Shown here: in pieces, positions 11,291 through 22,831 of the stretch
Numbering within the stretch: the first letter of the stretch is position 1
How the letters are laid out: each line of letters opens with the position of its first letter
NCBI GenBank assembly: GCA_963971575.1
Contig: OZ020612.1
Span: forward strand, 70,367,869 to 70,431,868
Direction of reading: 5' to 3'
Source of the DNA: Liopterus haemorrhoidalis
Lineage: Eukaryota > Arthropoda > Insecta > Coleoptera > Dytiscidae
DNA length: 64,000 nucleotides
The notes under the pieces: model-generated
The model's database searches: none
The model's input: only the letters and a program-made list of their open reading frames with translations
Told to the model about the DNA's origin: nothing
Made by a program: the position numbers and the translations under genes

Positions 11291-12569
11291 ATTTCAAGGT
11301 ATAGGGTATCTACTACTGCAATGGGTGCTCTACAACCCCTATAGGTTCTGAGATATTAATAAAATAAAATTCACTATGTCGTAATACACCCCGAATTTTG
11401 CGCCCTTAAACCGTCGATTATCAATTTTTATTTATCTTAAAAAAAATTCAAGGGGTTGATATTAAGGGATGAAACTAAGGGATGGCATTGATGATGTGCT
11501 CTAGTGGCCCTATATGCCATTTCACTATTCCCATGTATCGGGAAACATTTCACGTCTAAAAACACGGTTTTGTTCAAAATTAAAAAAAAAAATTACCTAC
11601 CAGGATAGCAGGAGAGCCAGGAGGTATAAATTGGTTTTTAGGGATTATCTCGTGAACTACAAGGGGTAGGACGTCCAGATTTGGAAGGCACCTTCATTAG
11701 GGTCTATTCTATTATCTATTAGAGTTTCAACCCTCTAGCCTTTAAGGGTAGGAAGTTATTAAGTGTTTTTTATATCTCACAACCCTTAAGAGTTAGGTAG
11801 TTGATTTTTGGTATATACGTACTATAGGATCTTAGGACCCTACAGCCTAAATGGGAGCCCTACAACCCTTCTAGCTGTCGAGATATTAATAAAATAAAAC
11901 AATTATTTTGGTCTAATATGTGACGTCACTGAAAATTAAAAATTAAATATCTCAAAAACCGTAAGGGTTGTAAGGAACCCTTGAAGGATAGAGGGTCTAT
12001 AGGTCATGAAGTACCTACCTACCGAATACCAACCACCTAACTCTTAAGGGTTGTGAGATATAAAAAACACTTAATAACTTCCTACCCTTAAAGGCTAGAG
12101 GGTTGAAACTCTAATAGATAATAGAATAGACCCTAATGAAGGTGCCTTCCAAATCTGGACGTCCTACCCCTTGTAATTCACGAGATAATCCCTAAAAACC
12201 AATTTATACCTCCTGGCTCTCCTGCTATCCTGGTAGGTAAAATTTTTTTTAAATTTTGAACAAAACCGTGTTTTTAGACGTGAAATGTTTCCCGATACAT
12301 GGGGATAGTGTTATGGCATATAGGGCCACTAGAGCACATCATCAATGTCATCCCTTAGTTTCATCCCTTAATATCAACCCCTTGAATTTTTTTTAAGATA
12401 AATAAAAATTGATAATCGACGGTTTAAGGGCGCAAAATTCGGGGTGTATTACGACATAGTGAATTTTATTTTATTAATATCTCAGAACCTATAGGGGTTG
12501 TAGAGCACCCATTGCAGTAGTAGATACCCTATACCTTGAAATAGGTACCTGCCAAAAAGCAACCCTCTA
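11264..12569. repeat. Nested 1.3-kb near-perfect palindrome
   Basis: Coordinates on the two sides sum to a constant 23833: for example GCAGGTACCT at 11281-11290 pairs with its complement at 12543-12552, and GGAAGTTATT at 11751 pairs with 12073-12082. The centre is near 11916, next to TGACGTCA at 11921-11928. Arms match almost base for base with few mismatches. Part of the right half is repeated again at 12581-12930, and a further copy lies at about 13085-13410. Confidence 0.88.
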
Positions 12570-12580
12570 GCTTTTAAGGG

Positions 12581-13410
12581 AGGCGTGTTATTAAGTGTTT
12601 TTTATATCTCGCAACCCTTAAGAGTTAGGTAGTTGATTTTTGGTACATACGTACTATAGGACCTTAGGACCCTACAGCCTAAATGGGAGCCCTACAACCC
12701 TTCTAGTTGTCGAGATATTAATAAAATAAAACAATTATTTTGGTCTAATATGTGACGTCACTGAAAATTCAAAATTAAATATCTCAAAAACCGTAAGGGT
12801 TGTAAGGAACCCTTGAAGGATAGAGGGTCTATAGGTCATGAAGTACCTACCTACCGAATACCAACCACCTAACTCTTAAGGGTTGTGAGATATAAAAAAC
12901 ACTTAATAACTTCCTACCCTTAAGTTTTTTGCCACTACCGCCTCAGGGCTTCAGAATTTGGGGTTTTTAACGTGTTTTTTACCCCCCTTCCATCCCTCGT
13001 CAAATCCAAGACTCCGCATATTTTGCGGTGTGTAACCCCCCCCATTCACATTTATGATTCGTTTTTTTTTTTACGTGAAACAGTGTTTCTTAGTTTTACG
13101 TGAAAACGTGTTTTTGACGTGAAACGTTCCCCGATACATGGGGATAGTGAAATGGCATATAGGGCCACTAGAGCACATCATCAATGCCATCCCTTAGTTT
13201 CATCCCTTAATTTCAACCCCCTGAATTTTTTTAAAGATAAATAAAAATTGTTAATCGACGGTTTAAGGGCGCAAAATTCAGGGTGTTTTGAGACATAGTG
13301 AATTTTATTTTATTAATATCTCAGAACCTATAAGGGTTGTAGAGCACCCATTGCAGTAGTAGGTACCCTATACCTTGAAATAGGTACCTGCCAAAAAGCA
13401 ACCCTCTAAT
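12581..13410. repeat. Secondary copies of the palindrome sequence
   Basis: Positions 12581-12930 repeat about 11740-12095 in direct orientation. After a roughly 140-bp unrelated stretch (about 12930-13075, with GC-rich words), 13085-13410 repeats about 12260-12565. This explains why the outer arms of the big inverted repeat are offset. Confidence 0.75.
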
Positions 13411-14174
13411 TCTTAACTTTCATCTATGCACATAATATACTCATCGTATCAAGGGCTACTCCCTTTGCTCAGCTAAATATATACATTAATACTTACTCTC
13501 TTTACTTTCTCGTCATCTGAAAGATAAATAAACAACCCCAGAAAGGATTTATTAGGTGGGTAGTTATTGAAATAATAATGCGGTTTATTTTATATATATT
13601 TATTAAAAATAATCCAAATACATAGATTTTTTTTTTCTTTATTCCATCCATTTATTTTTCCACATTCATTCTTTCTCAATATATTTTTTTCAATATTTAT
13701 TTAGTGCCTCTCCACACCGACAAACACACTTTTATTTTTTACATAAACAATAATTTTTACAAAATATGATACAGAATACAAATCAATACAATGTTTTATA
13801 ATAATAAGAGAGATCATTTCAATTATTTCAACTCAAAATATTCACTAATATTGTTCTTTTATATATTATTCCATTTAAATATCGTGTTTTACAAATTATT
13901 AATTTTACAAAATAAGTAAAATTAATTTATCAAATAATCATAGCTTGAATATATTTTTCGAAAAATTCACCAACTTATTTACTGTGTAATTAATTTTATG
14001 TTTGAAAATATTTTAATTTAATTTGTCAATCGAAACTAGAATTTATTTTTCAAAAAATTCACCAACTTATTTACTGTGTAATTAATTATCTATTATGAAA
14101 AAAAAAAAAATTATTTGTTTTTCAATAAAATTACCAATTAATTTACTTTCAAAATATTTTAAATTAATTTGCCA

Positions 14175-14515
14175 ACTAATCATAACTTGAATTTATTTTT
14201 AAAATAATTTACCAACTATATAATTTACTGTCAAAATTATTTTATTTTTTGAAAATATATATATTAATTAAATCTGTCAATTAACCATAACTTGAATTTA
14301 TTTTTAAAATAATTTACCAACTATATAATTTACTGTCAAAATTATTTTATTTTTTGAAAATATATATATTAATTAAATCTGTCAATTAACCATAACTTGA
14401 ATTTATTTTTAAAATAATTTACCAACTATATAATTTACTGTCAAAATTATTTTATTTTTTGAAAATATATATATTAATTAAATCTGTCAATTAACCATAA
14501 CTTGAATTTATTTTT
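14175..14515. repeat. 105-bp tandem repeat, three copies, right arm only
   Basis: The word TTAACCATAACTTGAATTTA recurs at about 14281, 14386 and 14491, a period of 105 bp, and the copies are nearly identical. The left arm does not show the same near-identical triplication, so the expansion post-dates formation of the inverted repeat. Confidence 0.8.
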
Positions 14516-16470
14516 CATTTTATATCAAAATAATTATATATTTTCAAAATATTTTAATTTGTAAACGAGTCATAATGAATTTATTTTTCAAAAGATTTAT
14601 CATATAATTTACTGTCTATTTAATTTTATTTTTTGAAAATATTTTAATTTAATTTGAGAACTAATCATAACATGAATTTATTTTTCAAAAAATTTACCAA
14701 GGTACTATCAAAATAACTTATTTTTCCATATCATTAATTTAATTTGTCAATTAATCTTAATTTTTTCAAAAAATTATTAACTAATTTACTGTCCAAATAA
14801 AATAATTTCATTGCTTTACGATGTTTCAAGATCATCTATATTTTCGTACAAATATTCAACCCCAAATATTCATTATTTATTTATTTTATTTTTATAATTT
14901 CCCATGTAAGTTGTAAACATTTACCAGGCGGGCCCAAACCTGGTAAATGGGGCCCTTACGCCCTACACAGGAAATATATTCAACTACTATAGTGTTCAAT
15001 ATTGAAATATTAAATAAAAATATTAAATTATGAATTAATTAAATAAATAATAAACAAATAATACATCCCCCAACTATCTCGCGATACTAGTGCTCCTATT
15101 ATTTTTGCACACTCATTTTAATTATGAAATGAGGGCTGAGTCAACCCCTGGGCTGAGTGCACAGGGGTGTGGAATGTTAGTTCCGCAGTGGTGTCCGGGA
15201 ACTGAATCCATTTCTGAACTCCATCATTACGGACCTCTACTTCTGTCCGTACTGGAACATCTTTCCCGTATTGTCATAGAAACTGCGGAAACAGTCTTTG
15301 TGATGTGCATTCAAATCCCAACCGAGGGTGAATTGTTACTAATTCTTGTCATGTTTAATGTTGCTTAATCTCTAAACGAGGAGATTGTGGTCACGGTACG
15401 AGTGGTGAGGTGAAGGACCTGTGGTATCGTAGAATCCAGAACACTCCGAAACTCAGAGAACCGAGCCGGACAAGCTTGCCAGGTCATCCGCACAGGTAGT
15501 GTGAAGAAATTTGCGCCCAATTACTCCTGAAACAAATACCATACATTAAAAAAATAATAATAATTTATTTTACAAGGCGGTACTGGATTTTGAAACGTGG
15601 AGTTGTTCTTAAATCAAATTAAATTAAAATGTTCCTTGTAGCCATGAATAATATTAGTTCACATAACCGAGCTCCCTACTGTAATTGAATGAATAACAAT
15701 ACTGAATTGAAAAATCTTAAAACTTACCGAAAATTATCCTTCCTTTTAAAACCGGCCGGACACTTGCCGATATCGTGTACAATCTCCGGTAAAATCACTT
15801 CCAGAAAATGAGACTGGAAATAAATTATAAATTAAAAAAACACATATATTATATCCACGGTTTTAATAAATAAAAACAAAAATATATAAAATTTGTTGCA
15901 ATAATTTTGTCCAATACATTATTCATCTTTAAAATTTCCAAGTTAAAATTATTAAATAAACACCTGCATTTATTGAGCTGAATATTACAATGTTAACTTC
16001 ACTAATGACCCGAATGCCTTATCTCTATAATCCTACAAGAATGTACCAATAAATGACCTCGATTTATGCGACGCAAAAAATTAATAAAATATAACAAAGA
16101 AATACTATAAAAAATAGCCAAAAATGCTATAAAAAATCCAAATTTTTAATATTAAGGCCCTAATATTTTAAAATAAAAAAACACTCACCTATTTTTTTTT
16201 ATTTCCTGTGCCAAGCAACAAGTAGACGCTCAAGGACTCCAACATTTTCCTCGAATTTCTCAATAATATAATTTAAATTTTTATTTCAGTGCCCTTTTAA
16301 ATCAATTAATATTTTAATGCACAAAAAAAAAACGTTTTAAAGCACACTATAAATAAAATATGGCTCAATTTTAAATTTTTATTTTTTTTTTTAATAGGGG
16401 AAGTATTTTAAGATCGCAGCGCTATTGTGTCATACTTGGAACCTTCAATATAGACATTCGTTACATATAA

Positions 16471-16893
16471 AATGTACATCCATGTACCAACCGTGGCACG
16501 TCAATCTAATTTTTAAATGTGTACATCCATGTAATCAACCATTGCACGTCAATCCAATTTTTAAATTTGTACATCCATGTAACCAACCGTGGCACGTCAA
16601 TCTAATTTTTAAATGCGTACATCCATGTAACCAACCATTGCACGTCAATCAAATTTTAAATGTGTACATCCATGTAACCAACCGTGGCACGTCAATCTAA
16701 TTTTTAAATGTGTACATCCATGTAACCAACCGTTGCACGTCAATCTAATTTTTAAATGTGTACATCCATGTAACCAACCGTGGCACGTCAATCTAATTTT
16801 TAAATGTGTACATCCATGTAACCAACCATTGCACGTCAATCAAATTTTTAAATGTGTACATCCATGTAACCAACCGTTGCACGTCAATCTAAT
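16471..16893 (+). repeat. 48-bp minisatellite, nine copies with alternating unit types
   Basis: ACATCCATGTAA recurs at 16475, 16523, 16571, 16619, 16666, 16714, 16762, 16810 and 16858: a 48-bp period with one single-base loss. Each unit contains CACGTCAAT and AATTTTTAAATG. Units alternate between CCGTGGCACG and CCATTGCACG or CCGTTGCACG. Because 48 is divisible by three, it generates repetitive open frames on both strands (HVNLIFKCVHPCNQP-type units). These are not considered genes. Confidence 0.95.
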
Positions 16894-16972
16894 TATTAAT
16901 AATATGTTTATTTAAGCCCAATTTTTTTCTTAGACTAAACAGTGTAGTAGAATTTTAAAATTTCAAATTCCA
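16894..16972 (+). repeat. Dispersed repeat shared with the right edge of the window
   Basis: The tract ATATGTTTATTTAAGCCCAA, then TTAGACTAAACAGTGTAGTAG, is nearly identical to 63402-63465. It abuts the minisatellite directly, suggesting that the minisatellite sits inside, or at the edge of, a larger dispersed element. Confidence 0.7.
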
Positions 16973-19363
16973 GGAGAATCCAGTACCTTGTTACACGAAA
17001 AAAATAAAATGCATAAGTAAATAAACGAAAAATATTTATTCATTTAAAATACATGTAATCAATATACAAACATGCCGATAGAATTCAACACAAAATAAAA
17101 TCATTCGGAAATCACACAAAAGCAAAAAATATTCCACTATTTCACATAGTATTGAGGAGAATGTAGTAAAGGTTGCGAAAAAAGACATTAGTAACTTATT
17201 AAAAACTATATTATTAATTAAAACATTATGCATTATTACTCCAGAATACAGTTGCTTATAAAAAGATGTTTCTTTTAAATTAAATACATTTGTTTGTTAC
17301 GTAAAATATTGTGTACACTAATACACCAGCCTAATGTTTATATTTTACACAACTTAAATTTTATTTATAGTTTTAGCACAATCAAAATTACAGAACAGAG
17401 ATATATGAACTACAATATGTGTAATTTTATTAGGTCTGAATTTCAGTAGTAATAATTATCTTCTTTTAATGTTCCTTTAAAATGCGATCTTCGCTCACGT
17501 GAATTTGTTCAACCTAAAGCTGAAACAAAATAAATATCCAAAAGGTTTCATTCTTAGTTATATTTCTTCACAGATTTTCTTTTCATGTCTCAATAACAGT
17601 TATATTAAACACGGTGTTTTCATTTTAAAAAATAAAACAAAATCTTAGTTGATCCATAAAAACTACCCGTCCAACTTATACCATTTTTACAATTACTATC
17701 TTTGACTACAAATAATCTAAAAATGTATGTGAAGTGTCAATTTTCACACATTTCAGGGTTTCGCAGGTATTTAATAAGTGAATGATGATTATTTGGGATG
17801 CCAAAACAAATATTTTGTTATTAATTTTAATTCGAATGCCTAATACCATTATTTGGGTTTCTAAATATTTGCAATATTTTTTTTATATAACAAGGTTCAT
17901 TAATATTTTGAAAATTGCGCCTATGGCTTCCATTGGTTGTTTAAGTCATAAACTCCGCCCCTCTGATTTTGTATACATTCAAACATAGAATTAAATTATA
18001 ATTTCAACACTTCCCACTGCTATTAAATTTACGCTTTTAAAAATTAAATGCAACATTTGCCAAAATATAACTAGAATTTCGACAAAATAATTTAAACAAA
18101 ATAAAAATTCAAAAAAGAACAGAAAAAATAAAAATTGATGGGAATCGAACAGTGGTTTGCAACTTACGAAGCGAGAACGTTACCACTAGACTACGGATGT
18201 TCACTCGTTTACTGCATTAAATATCGGATTAAATATTTTACATATTTTAGTTAAAAACACAAAAAATGCGTTATTTTCCGAAAAAATAATCTGATCAAAA
18301 ATTACTGTTGTACTATTCCGGTTCACACGAATGTACATTACTTAGAATTTTTTCAGATTTTTAGTTTAAACCATCTGGGCAATTTAGGCAAAAATCGCGT
18401 CAAAATAATTTATTTTGCAAATAAAATAAAATAAAAATTTAATCGTTAAACCACGTACTAAGGACTTTCATTTGATATAGGGTATCAAATGAAATTTTTT
18501 GCACAATTTTGGCAAAAATCGCCTCAAAATAATTTATTTTGCAAAAATAAAAATTTGATCGTTAATCCACGTACCAAGGGCTTTCATTTGATACCCTAAT
18601 CAGAATTTAAAAAAAATATTTTCTTTTTCGATGAGCACATATTTGTTTATATTTTTAGGGGGATATGTTTTTTAGATGTTTTAGTATTTTTCCTATGTGC
18701 GGGTCAAAGAGTTGTATAAGCATACCAAATTTCAACTCTCTGGGTTTAACCGTTTGGCTACAATTTTAACCGGACAGGCAAACAGATGACAAAATGACGG
18801 TATAAGGTTTTTTTTGTCATACCTACAAAACCCTAAAAAGAAAACTATAAAAAGGCGAATCACAATAAAGAAAGAGAAAAAAAACCTTATACCGGTTTTT
18901 TGATCATACCTATAAAACCCTAAAAATTGATTTAAATGTATTTTTCACATTTCAGCGTTTCAACATTTTTGCTTTTAATTGCATCAAAACCAAATTTATG
19001 TTTTTAATTTTTTTTAATTAAATTTAAATATATATTTTGAAAAAATAATCAGAAATTCAGTTTAAATTTTCGTGTACCATTTCATATCCATAGGCATTTA
19101 ACAAAATAATAATAATAAATAATAAACTTTAAATAGAAAATCTGTGAAATACAATGCTAAAATAAATACTGTGCGAGTGAAATAATTTGAAATTTATTTA
19201 TTAAATACATGACTTGTTTTCTGCTTCAAAAAAAATTAAATAAGTAGGTAATGTTTTCAAGTAATAAAACAGCTCTTAAGTTTACTCTGCAACTGAAAAA
19301 AAAAAACAAAGAAAATAAACAAAAAAAATCTGATCAAATTATTTCGCCCATACTGAAGAAATA
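16973..19363. other. Intergenic DNA between the foldback region and Pp2A-29B
   Basis: No gene was recognised. The main content is the dispersed repeat at 17845-18835. The rest is AT-rich, with short spurious frames. Sequence just below 19364 is the 3' flank of the PP2A scaffold gene. Confidence 0.5.
17845..18835. repeat. ~0.9-kb dispersed repeat with tRNA-like region, copy 1
   Basis: This stretch matches 52810-53705 nearly throughout, from AAATTGCGCCTATGGCTTCC to the ACAAAACCCTAAAA tail. At about 18125-18205 the minus strand carries a tRNA-like pol III promoter pair: an A-box-like TAGTCTAGTGG and a B-box GTTCGATTC. The right part includes CAAAGAGTTGTATAAGCAT and a CAGACAGA-like run near the end. 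It looks like a composite SINE or non-autonomous retroelement. Confidence 0.75.
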
Positions 19364-22300
19364 TTATAATTTGTTACTTAATTTACCTGCAATTCCAGCG
19401 ATTGCTTCTGAAGCGAAATATTTAACATCTACATCTGGGTCTATATTCAACTTATCCAAAACAGGTTTAACTTGTGGCTGAATAACTGCATGATCTAATT
19501 GTGGTCCAATTTTCTGTAGTGATTTTGCAACATTAAATCTCACATTTGCAACATTATCATTAGCCATACTCAACACAGTAGGTAACAGTAATCTGGTCGT
19601 TATGTCAGGTCCACAGGCTTCCGCTAACACATTTATACAAAACAGACATGTCATTCTGTGTAAATAATTTTGGTCACGTGACATAGCCAATACTTTAGGT
19701 ATTACTGTATTTTCAGCCCATTCTGCACCAAACTGATCGACTAATTTCTTTAAATTTAACGTGGCAGCTTCTCTTATTGCAAATACATGATCAACTAACC
19801 ATGTCATACATAGAGCGTTCAGTTTCTCATCGAAGAATTCCTGTCCCAATTGGCCAGCTAAGAGGGGCATGTATTCTATAATAGCATATCTCACTCTCCA
19901 TTTTGAATCTTCAGCTAATTCAACGATAGCCGGTAATAAACTCTGCGATAACTGTTGAATTCCAATAACTTCATTTACACAATCAAGATTTGAGATAATA
20001 TTCAAACGAACTTCAGGGCATTCATCTTTCAATTGTGATAAAAACAATGGCAACAGATGTTCTATTGTATTATGACGCCCTAGAATCGGACTCAGTCCCA
20101 TTATAACTGAAGCGAGTGCCGATTTAACATGTTGATTTGGATCAGCGACGAGTTCTTTTACAAATGGTAAGATTGATGTCATGATTATGTTTTCTTGGTG
20201 GGCTTTGTCAAGACTCTGACAAAAGTCTTTAACTTTGTTTGCTGCTGCTGCGCGTACCTCTGCTTCTGTGTCTTTTAATAAACTCTGGAAAGCCTGTACA
20301 AGATCTGTGCGTGTTATATCTGGACCGACAGCACGTTGTAATTCTGTGAATTTATCTGCTACCATATAACGAACCCTCCAGGATGTGTCGCCTGCAAAAA
20401 TAATGCATTTTAAAAAACAAGAATAGGGGATAAGCATAAAATTTATATTTCCTTAAAACTATTTTTTTTTTGATATGTTAATGTTAGTAATGTCACTTAA
20501 CAAAACAAAAATCACATTTTAATTAATATTACAGCCATATTTTTTAATTAAAGTATTGTAAATTTGAAATAAGCTGACCACAGCGCGAAGGTTGCCGAGT
20601 AAATACGACTGAGGCCCATAAACTATACGTGTGTATATTGTATTGTTCGAGAGTTTTGTATTTGTTTTTAAACAATTTTTCACGCATTTATTATTAAAGT
20701 GGCAGATAAAGATTTTGTTAGGGCTCAGAGTAATAATTTACCCAACATTGATGCTTTTATGCTCATGGAATATATGAAAAATAATGAATGCTACAGTGCT
20801 GAAGAAATACGTGGTGTCAAAACAGACTTGTAAGTAAACCATTTATGTATTATATAACTTTATATAAACAATAAACGCTGCAACTCTGTAAAATGTAAAT
20901 ATTTATGTAATTTAGATGTCTGAATTTTACTACATTGTTTACATGAAGTTACAAAACGTTACGCATAATTGAAATAATGCAATATATATATTTTAATATA
21001 AAATTTAATTCGGTAAATATGTATAAATTGTTTTTATAGAATTAAATTTTATTTTAATTAAAACACTCTGACTTTACACAATCTATAAAAGTTATACAAG
21101 CAAATAAGTTCACGACAGACTGTGTAGGCTGTAAGCTGTACACTGGGTAGGCTGTACGCAGTACACTTATGTATGACGTCATACATGGTTTTCGTGCGCT
21201 ACATACATTTATGATTTTTTTAAAGCCTCCAAATTAAAAAAAAACTGTTTTTTATGTTATATGCAACAAGAGGAATATAATAAAAAATAAATCATGCCTA
21301 TCCCCTAATTGGTAAGCAAATACAACTTAAGAAATAAAAATGATTTTAAAATCGAGAAAGCAAAAATATACTGGATCACAAAATAGTTTACTTTTTAAAG
21401 GACTACATTTATTTAATACTTGCTGTCCCACCAGGCTTCGCTCTGAGACAATTCGTTATTATTGACCAACATTTTTTTGGAACTTACAATATACTTACTC
21501 TTATTGTCAATAAAAATTTCAAGAAAATGCAAAAAAATATATAATTTTTTTAAATTTACAATCAATAGAATCGTAGTATCTACTGGACCAATTTTAATTT
21601 TTTTATTAGTGTATAGATCAATATATAGATAAATTAGTGTATATCCCAATATTGCCCCTGAAGAAATATCTGTTGCACCTATAATTTGCCAAAAATGCGT
21701 TAAATATAAATTAAAATGATATATGTATTACCGGCGCGCACAAAATTCATTATATTTTTGAATTGTTATTATCAACTAAACAGATTTTAAAAATTATTTC
21801 AATTATGAAGTGTATAAATAGTGTACCAACCTTGCCGCTGTAGGAACTATATTTTTTATTTACAATAAAAACTTGATTTTGACTTACCAACACACTGGCG
21901 CAGAGTGGGCATAACGAGTTGTTCAACATCCTCCTGCTGTAAAAGTGTGGCGATGGAAACGCAGGCTTCAACTGCCAAAAGTCGCACAGAATCCTACACA
22001 TAACAACCTCTTGTATTATGTTATTATCATTTAAGTACACATTCATATTTAGCCATAGTGTAATAAAATAAACAAGGATATTATGTGAGGTGTGAGTGAA
22101 TTTACGTGAGAAAGCTGCCAGATAAAGATTGCCAAACAAAAATATCATCTAACTTAATAGTTAATGAAACTTAATGAAATTACAAAAAATATTTAAAATT
22201 TCAAGGGTACCTTACGTGGACAGAAATATGCTTCAAAATATTACTTGTTTTTAGTAAAGTTAAACCTATGTACCTATTGATTGATTATAAGATATTTGTT

Positions 22301-22800
22301 AAAATAATATTACAAGGAATTTAAAAATCAGCTGTGGCCACCTCTGGACCGACCGCCATCATAAAGTACTTATATAAATTACATTCTAGCAGCAAAGTAG
22401 AAATTACTTGACCTAATATTTTCTAACAGAGATATTATTTATCATGACCATGGAAACGTTACATATAAATATGAAAATATTGAGAAAAATTTTACAGATA
22501 TTATTCGAAATTTTGCGTTTTATCAAAAAACGTCTCAAATAAAAGTTATTAGTTATTGCTTTTATAACTTTTGTTCAATAAATTTTTTCGATATATTTTT
22601 CTGTTGCTAAATATTCGCAAAAATCTTAAAATCGACACTAGTAAACTTCCATTTTTAGTTAACCGATTTTTACCAAAAGTTGATCAACTCGTGCCATTGA
22701 TGGCAGAAGCTTAAATATTAAGTTTCATAAAAATCCTTTCAGCCGAAGTTGCTCTGCACGTGCATACAGACAGACAGATGGACGGACGGATAAACAGACA

Positions 22801-22831
<31 letters not shown>

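Larger units (their letters stand above)
6726..16293. repeat. Giant ~9.6 kb inverted repeat (foldback) structure
   Basis: The left arm, running inward from GGCACTGAAATAAAAATTT at 6726, is the reverse complement of the right arm ending at 16293. Matching pairs include 7232-7317 with about 15700-15790, 7518-7860 with about 15190-15510, 10310-10420 with about 13630-13735, and 11150-11290 with about 13390-13530. The coordinate sum drifts from 23019 at the outside to about 24676 inside, because each arm has private duplications. The arms are imperfect but highly similar. No open reading frame resembling a transposase was found inside. It could be a foldback transposon, two head-to-head copies of one repeat, or a segmental inverted duplication. 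No target-site duplication is evident. Confidence 0.9.

Noticed and set aside
15090..15368. 92-codon frame in the right arm (and its 64-codon left-arm counterpart)
   Set aside because: It runs antisense to the exon-like module C. The third copy at 8570-8880 does not preserve it, so coding is not supported.
16471..16893. CRISPR-like array
   Set aside because: Units are contiguous 48-bp repeats without unique spacers, in an animal nuclear genome. It is a minisatellite.
16425..16915. Open frames with repeated HVNLIFKCVHPCNQP-like peptide on both strands
   Set aside because: They arise from the 48-bp minisatellite, whose period is divisible by three. Both strands are open, and no codon bias or start context supports a gene.
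18125..18205. Possible tRNA gene on the minus strand
   Set aside because: A- and B-box-like words are present, but a full cloverleaf and acceptor stem are not. The same sequence is part of a dispersed repeat, so it is a SINE-like module.
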